64,000 nucleotides of DNA from DAIDKA01 sp036498905 (lineage in GTDB: Bacteria; Pseudomonadota; Gammaproteobacteria; Steroidobacterales; Steroidobacteraceae). Position 1 is the first letter of the stretch. Each line of letters starts with the position of its first letter. The notes beneath the pieces were generated by a model, which saw nothing but the letters and a program-made list of their open reading frames with translations, was not told the origin of the DNA and did no database searches. Shown piece by piece: positions 59,724-64,000 of this stretch. The translations under genes were made by a program, and so were the position numbers. The stretch lies in NCBI GenBank assembly GCA_036498905.1, contig DASYER010000023.1, forward strand, positions 62,001-126,000, given 5' to 3'.

Positions 59724-61295
59724 CTAGATGCTATGAGCCGCCATCTGGGCGGCGATGAACTGTGCCTGCCGCAGCGCGAGGGCCACGATCGTCAACGTCG
59801 GATTCGCCGATCCGGGCGTACTCAATGCGCTGCCATCCGAAATGAAGAGGTTCGCGATGTCATGGGACTGGCCATGCGCATTTGCGACACCCTCCCCGGG
59901 GTCCTTGCTCATGCGCGCCGTGCACATATTGTGTGTGGCCGGGGTTTGCCGTGAATTGACGACGCGTATCGCACCGACGGCTTCATAAAGCGCTTTCGAC
60001 TGCCGCTGCGCATGCGCGCGCATCGCGGCGTTGTTCTCATGATCATCCACGTGGATGTTGGCGACCGGCAGTCCGAATGCGTCCTTCACCTTGGGATTCA
60101 GCGTGATGCGATTGGTGGCGCGCGGCATGTCCTCGCCGTTGATGAACATCCCGGCCATGCTGCGATAGTGGTCCATGACAAACGCGAAATCGCGTCCCCA
60201 CATGGTGCTCGGCAGCCCGGCCAGCGGCAGGCTCGGCAGATCCAGAGCGGCCAGCTCCAGGTGATATCCGCCGGCGAATCCGCGCTTCGGATCGTGTTTG
60301 GTCTCATCCTCGATGATTCCGGCGAGCGTCGTACCGCGCCAGAAATCAATCGGCTTGTCGAAGATTCCCCAGACAAAGCCGCCGGTGTGGCTGCAGTAAT
60401 TGCGCCCGACCTGATCACTCGAATTGGCGAGCCCATGTGGGAACTTCGCAGACTCTGAAAGCAGCAGCAGACGCGCGGTTTCCACGGAGTTGCAGGCGAC
60501 ACACACCATGCGTGCCTTTTGCCGCTGCTCCTTGCCCTGCGCATCCCGGTACACGACCGCGCTCGCCAGGCCATTCGCACCGTGTTCGATCCTCATTGCA
60601 CGGCATTCGATGCGCAGATCGAGGTTGCCGGTCGCCTCGGCGCGCGGAATCTCCGTGTACAGGGTGCTCCACTTTGCGCCGGTCTTGCAGCCCTGGACGC
60701 AGAAGCCTTGCTGGATGCACACCCCGCGCCCGTCGGCAGGGCGGGTATTGATGGCCATGTAATTGGTATGCACACGCTTATAGCCGATCCGCTTCGCGCC
60801 GTTGTACATCACCTTGAAATGGTTCGAGGCCGGCAAACCCGGGTTACCGTTGCGCCGCGTGACGACCATGCGCTTTTCGGCAATCTGGTAGTAGTGCTCC
60901 AATTCGGAATATTCGATGGGCCAGTCGATCAGCGATGCGCCCTTGATTTCTCCGTAGGTGCTGCGCGAGCGCACCTCCCACGGCCGGATCCGCGGCGTTG
61001 CGCCGGTCCAATGCACCGTGGTTCCGCCGACCGTCTTGCAGGTCCATGACGGCAGCGTCGGATAGTCCTGGGCAACCGTCGTGGATCCGGAAATGGTGCG
61101 CGGTTCGAGCCAGGTCAACTGGGCGAAGGCTTCGCCGGGTACCTGCGAGAAGCTCGCCAGCGACTGGCGCGCGCCGGCTTCGATCAGCACGACCTTGATG
61201 CCGCGGCGGGTCAGTTCATGGGCCAGCGTGCCACCACCGGCTCCTGAGCCGATGATGACGACCGCGCCTGAATCATCTTGCGAAATGCGAGCCAC
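59724..61295 (-). CDS. GMC-family FAD dehydrogenase with a [3Fe-4S]-type cysteine motif
   Basis: 523 residues. FAD motif: VVIIGSGAGGGTLAHELTRR (GxGxxG) and KVVLIEAGARQS. Substrate-domain signatures SKDPGEGVANAHGQSHDIAN and SDGSALSTPGSANPTLTIVA are those of GMC dehydrogenases. CIQQGFCVQGC has the Cx5Cx3C spacing known in bacterial FAD-glucose dehydrogenase, where it holds a [3Fe-4S] cluster for electron exit. A conserved active-site His is in ATHNMCTARM. The partner small subunit is just upstream, but a cytochrome subunit is missing. Confidence 0.9.
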   Translation of the reverse strand: MARISQDDSGAVVIIGSGAGGGTLAHELTRRGIKVVLIEAGARQSLASFSQVPGEAFAQLTWLEPRTISGSTTVAQDYPTLPSWTCKTVGGTTVHWTGATPRIRPWEVRSRSTYGEIKGASLIDWPIEYSELEHYYQIAEKRMVVTRRNGNPGLPASNHFKVMYNGAKRIGYKRVHTNYMAINTRPADGRGVCIQQGFCVQGCKTGAKWSTLYTEIPRAEATGNLDLRIECRAMRIEHGANGLASAVVYRDAQGKEQRQKARMVCVACNSVETARLLLLSESAKFPHGLANSSDQVGRNYCSHTGGFVWGIFDKPIDFWRGTTLAGIIEDETKHDPKRGFAGGYHLELAALDLPSLPLAGLPSTMWGRDFAFVMDHYRSMAGMFINGEDMPRATNRITLNPKVKDAFGLPVANIHVDDHENNAAMRAHAQRQSKALYEAVGAIRVVNSRQTPATHNMCTARMSKDPGEGVANAHGQSHDIANLFISDGSALSTPGSANPTLTIVALALRQAQFIAAQMAAHSI

Positions 61296-61332
61296 GGCTT
61301 GCCCTCACTGTGTGTTAAGCGACGCTCGGCCT

Positions 61333-61881
61333 TCAGGCGCCCGGGACCGGACCGCTATCGGCAGGCGGCACGTCGGGCAGCCAGCGTAGATCGTTGAACC
61401 CGCGCAGCAGGTACCCGCCTTTGGAGAAGGCCTCGCCCTCGTATCCGAAATAGGCGTAGGCAATCGGCGTCGCGTAGAGCGTCCCGAGAGTCTTTACGCG
61501 CATCGTCTGGAAGAACGGGCCTGCCTCGATGGCCTTCAGGGACTGGACCCGCGCGGGCTCGGCGGCCGATGCGAACGCGGGGCCTAGCTGCCGGATGCCG
61601 CCGCGTAGCATCCCCAGCAGTTGCGGATCCTTGGCGGCATCGGTGTCGATCGATTGAATGACCAGTGCGTAGGCGGCGTCATCCAGCTTGTCATGGGGTG
61701 CAATCGTGCGCGCGACGGCCATGAGCGCCGCACCTTCGGTGCTGGTGAGAACCTTCAGGTCGATGGCCCACGCGCGGCTTGGCGCGAGGAGCGCCAACGG
61801 GCTACCCGCAGCGATCAGGCCGGTCAGAACTCCGGATGCTCCCAGGAAGTCACGGCGTGGGATCAGCGTCTTCGCGGTCAC
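61333..61881 (-). CDS. Gluconate 2-dehydrogenase subunit 3-like protein, Tat signal
   Basis: 182 residues with twin-arginine signal RRDFLGASGVLTGLIAAG. After it, TSTEGAALMAVARTIAPHDK and the helical core LDDAAYALVIQSIDTDAAKD fit the gamma-type small subunit. In such complexes the small subunit carries the Tat signal for the folded GMC subunit, which has none of its own. The GMC gene starts 37 bases later. It fits the FAD-dehydrogenase layout. Confidence 0.85.
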   Translation of the reverse strand: MTAKTLIPRRDFLGASGVLTGLIAAGSPLALLAPSRAWAIDLKVLTSTEGAALMAVARTIAPHDKLDDAAYALVIQSIDTDAAKDPQLLGMLRGGIRQLGPAFASAAEPARVQSLKAIEAGPFFQTMRVKTLGTLYATPIAYAYFGYEGEAFSKGGYLLRGFNDLRWLPDVPPADSGPVPGA

Positions 61882-61950
61882 GGCTGCTCCTGACTCATTC
61901 GCGGTACAAGGGAAGCTTACATACCACGACCGCGGCTGTGAGTCACTGCA

Positions 61951-63960
61951 TTAAGGACTCATAGCGAAAGAGTGCCGCAAAAAGGCATCACTCCTGCGCA
62001 GCATGTCGGTGCGCGCCGCTGAGTCTTCGAGTTGGTCATCGAGATCCTGATAGGTGACCAGCTCGGACTGCACGCCGGCCGCCTTGAGGGCGTCAGCCAT
62101 TCGCCTGGATTCGACCACGGCGACTTCCCGGTCGGAGGTGCCGTGGAACATCAGGACCGGCTGCTTGATCTGGCTCACGTGCGTTATCGGCGACCCCTCG
62201 CGCACGCTGGGTCCGTCACCAACGATGTCGGAGAGGTTATCGTAACTCGACCAGTAGCGACGCTCGTCTTTGAATGCCGCCAGATCGGTTATCGGTGCGA
62301 TGGCGACGATCGCCTTGAAAACCGAAGCATCCACGGCGGCCGACTGCAGGGCGGCGTATCCCCCGTAGGACCAACCGACGATGCCGAGTTTGGATGGATC
62401 CGCGATGCCTTCGGTGACCAGCCAGCGGCCGGCCGCGACGATATCACCCACTGCGATGTTCCACGACTTGAAGCCGTTCTGCTCAAACCAGTCGTCACCG
62501 TAGCCGTGCGAGCCGCGATAATTTGGCTGCAGGACCACATAGCCACGCGCGGCAAAGAACTGCGCCAGCCAGTCGAAGCCCCACTCGTCCCGTCGGTTCG
62601 GGTTGCCATGCGGCAGCACGATGGCCGGAAGGCCGCGCGGATTGTCGACTCCCGGGGGTAAGGTAAGGTAGCCGGGAATTTTCTGACCATCCGCGGCCGG
62701 GTACTCGACGGTCTTGACGTGGGCAAGCTTGGTGTCCTCAAGCCCATCGCGTGCAACCAGGAAGGTATGCAGGGCATGCGTGCTGCGATCCAGAATGTAG
62801 AAGACGCCCGGATCGATGTCACTGCGCGCGAAAATGAGCAGCTTGCTTTCATCAAGACTTGCATCGACGACCCGCAACAACGGTTTTTGCGGCAAAGCCT
62901 TGTGCAGGGCAGTGAGCGTCTGCCTGACGTCATCCTGGAAATACTCCTCGTTTTCGACGTCCGTGTTGTACACAACCCCGACCACACGATCGTGCCGCCC
63001 GATGCGGATCAGGCCGCCGAGGTCGACATCGGGGCGGGAAAACACCAGTTTCTCCTGCGGCGAGTCATCCAGGCTCATCGAATACAGCGCGATGCGGCCG
63101 TCGAGCTTCTTCCAGCCATAGGCAATGTTCAGATCGTGGTCGACCGCGACCGGGAGGAATCCGGTGCGATCGATATAGTTGTAGGTGCTCAGGTGATGCC
63201 ACGTGTCGGATCCCTGCAGGCGGTACAGAAAGGTGTAGTCGCTCCGATCCGCTCCCTGCCCGAGCCGATTGCGTTCGGCGACGATGCGTACCGTGCCGTA
63301 CCCGTCGCTGATGTAGTCGTAGGCATCCTCACGCGGGGTGACGATATGTTTCACGGCCAGCGTGTTGGTATCGAGCGAGTCGACTCCCAGGCCCTTCAGG
63401 TCCTTGGCGACATGGGATTCACGGCGACTGTCGGGCAGATAGTTGCGTGCCACGAGCACCGATCCGTCCTGGCCGGGAACCCAGTCGATGACGGCGCCAT
63501 CGCGCAGCAGGTAGCCGCGGCTGTACGCATTCATCGGCGTGCTCAGCTGCTGCGACTTGGTCCCATCGGCATTGACGGCGACCATCCGGGTGATGGGCAG
63601 AAATCCATGCACCGCGCGCGGGTCGGGGACCAGACCAAACACGGTGCAAATCAGCCGCTCGTTCGAAACCCAGTTGCATTCGCGCACGCGGAAGGGCTTG
63701 CCGTCGGCGAAGAAGGCGACCTTCGGCTTGGATCCCGGCGCGAGACTCACCGTGGATGCCACCGAGCCCTGCCCCTTGTACGGGGAGACGAATGAAACGC
63801 TGCGCCCGTCCGGCGACAGCCGCAGTGCAGTGACATCCGGTCGGGCACCGAAGGCTGAGGCTGCATCGAAAGGCGCGGCGCCTTCGGCGTGCAGGTACGG
63901 CGCCCCTGCCAGCAGCGCCAGCGCGCACAGGGCGCCGGAATACGGATACATGCGCGTCAT
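61951..63960 (-). CDS. S9 family peptidase (acylaminoacyl/dipeptidyl peptidase type)
   Basis: 669 residues from ATG 63960, with an AGGGGGAA ribosome site and signal peptide (YSGALCALALLAGAPYLHA). An N-terminal propeller of about 390 residues is followed by the hydrolase domain: LPAIVLPHGNPNRRDEWGFD, nucleophile Ser in GWSYGGYAALQ, Asp in FHGTSDREVAVVE. The final His is expected near LEDSAARTDMLRR but the usual H-x-F pattern is less clear. It is full length. It is 69 bases upstream of the Tat small subunit and may be the first gene of the operon. Confidence 0.9.
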   Translation of the reverse strand: MTRMYPYSGALCALALLAGAPYLHAEGAAPFDAASAFGARPDVTALRLSPDGRSVSFVSPYKGQGSVASTVSLAPGSKPKVAFFADGKPFRVRECNWVSNERLICTVFGLVPDPRAVHGFLPITRMVAVNADGTKSQQLSTPMNAYSRGYLLRDGAVIDWVPGQDGSVLVARNYLPDSRRESHVAKDLKGLGVDSLDTNTLAVKHIVTPREDAYDYISDGYGTVRIVAERNRLGQGADRSDYTFLYRLQGSDTWHHLSTYNYIDRTGFLPVAVDHDLNIAYGWKKLDGRIALYSMSLDDSPQEKLVFSRPDVDLGGLIRIGRHDRVVGVVYNTDVENEEYFQDDVRQTLTALHKALPQKPLLRVVDASLDESKLLIFARSDIDPGVFYILDRSTHALHTFLVARDGLEDTKLAHVKTVEYPAADGQKIPGYLTLPPGVDNPRGLPAIVLPHGNPNRRDEWGFDWLAQFFAARGYVVLQPNYRGSHGYGDDWFEQNGFKSWNIAVGDIVAAGRWLVTEGIADPSKLGIVGWSYGGYAALQSAAVDASVFKAIVAIAPITDLAAFKDERRYWSSYDNLSDIVGDGPSVREGSPITHVSQIKQPVLMFHGTSDREVAVVESRRMADALKAAGVQSELVTYQDLDDQLEDSAARTDMLRRSDAFLRHSFAMSP

Positions 63961-64000
63961 GATTCCCCCTGCATCGCATTGATCTGCAGCTGCCGTCACC

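Noticed and set aside
1..64000. tRNA, rRNA, CRISPR, insertion sequences, integrase or phage genes
   Set aside because: I looked for repeats with regular spacing, transposase motifs and conserved RNA sequences and saw none.

Overview
The window is GC-rich, densely coded DNA with no tRNA, rRNA, CRISPR array, insertion sequence or prophage gene. It looks like a chromosomal segment of an environmental gammaproteobacterium. YaeQ, a ClpA-type N-domain, DUF1289, DUF2239, a VPLPA/PEP-CTERM protein, many exported hydrolases and the enzyme mix (PQQ dehydrogenase, GMC dehydrogenase, S9/S46/M13 peptidases, SnoaL-like proteins) would suit the Steroidobacterales/Nevskiales/Xanthomonadales part of the class. 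That placement is an inference from gene content only.

Layout. 1-8.3 kb: mostly minus-strand housekeeping and poorly known genes (partial VOC protein, DUF3943 outer-membrane protein, DUF1330-like, DUF2239, YaeQ, topoisomerase IB, ankyrin protein, a secreted protein, a prolyl-4-hydroxylase-like oxygenase), plus a remnant of a DUF1579-like gene. 8.6-13.6 kb: a plus-strand surface/periplasm cassette of a PEP-CTERM-type protein, a large phosphoesterase, a dihaem cytochrome-c peroxidase and a secreted protein with a repeated DLCVG motif. 13.6-22.2 kb: a membrane protein, M13 peptidase, RsgA, a YncE-like propeller, an alpha/beta hydrolase, a GFA protein and a lipoprotein. 22.3-27.8 kb: SnoaL-like protein, haem-containing PQQ dehydrogenase, a Tat-exported amidase broken by two in-frame TGA codons, then an SRPBCC-ArsR pair behind two matching operators. 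27.9-34.3 kb: DUF1289, an Lgt-like membrane protein, an Old Yellow Enzyme, a B12-binding radical SAM protein, an HMCES/YedK-type protein and a free-standing ClpA N-domain.

34.4-58 kb is dominated by ABC-type (FtsX/MacB) permeases without ATPases. There are three paralogous two-gene cassettes (34.4-36.8, 48.0-50.3 and 55.7-58.0 kb) and one different pair (40.7-43.2 kb) behind a BlaI repressor and an M56 (BlaR1-like) peptidase. Between them lie an ECF sigma operon, an XRE/DUF2975 pair with a clear repeat-decorated promoter, and an ArsR-SRPBCC-GFA operon whose operator fills the -35/-10 spacer and whose mRNA appears leaderless. The 40.7-50.3 kb block reads as a cell-envelope sensing and response island.

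50.3-64 kb: an S46 dipeptidyl-peptidase with a GH88/105-like glycosidase. Then comes a long minus-strand run: S9 peptidase, Tat-exported small dehydrogenase subunit, GMC dehydrogenase with a [3Fe-4S]-type cysteine motif, YtcJ-like amidohydrolase, two permeases, SnoaL-like protein and MFS transporter. Several of these start and stop codons overlap, so it probably works as one uptake/oxidation/export unit for an unknown organic substrate.

The most unusual items are the ATPase-less permease cassettes, the BlaI-M56-permease operon, the amidase with two TGA codons, an SDR lacking its catalytic Ser/Tyr/Lys, and the three small promoter/operator architectures.
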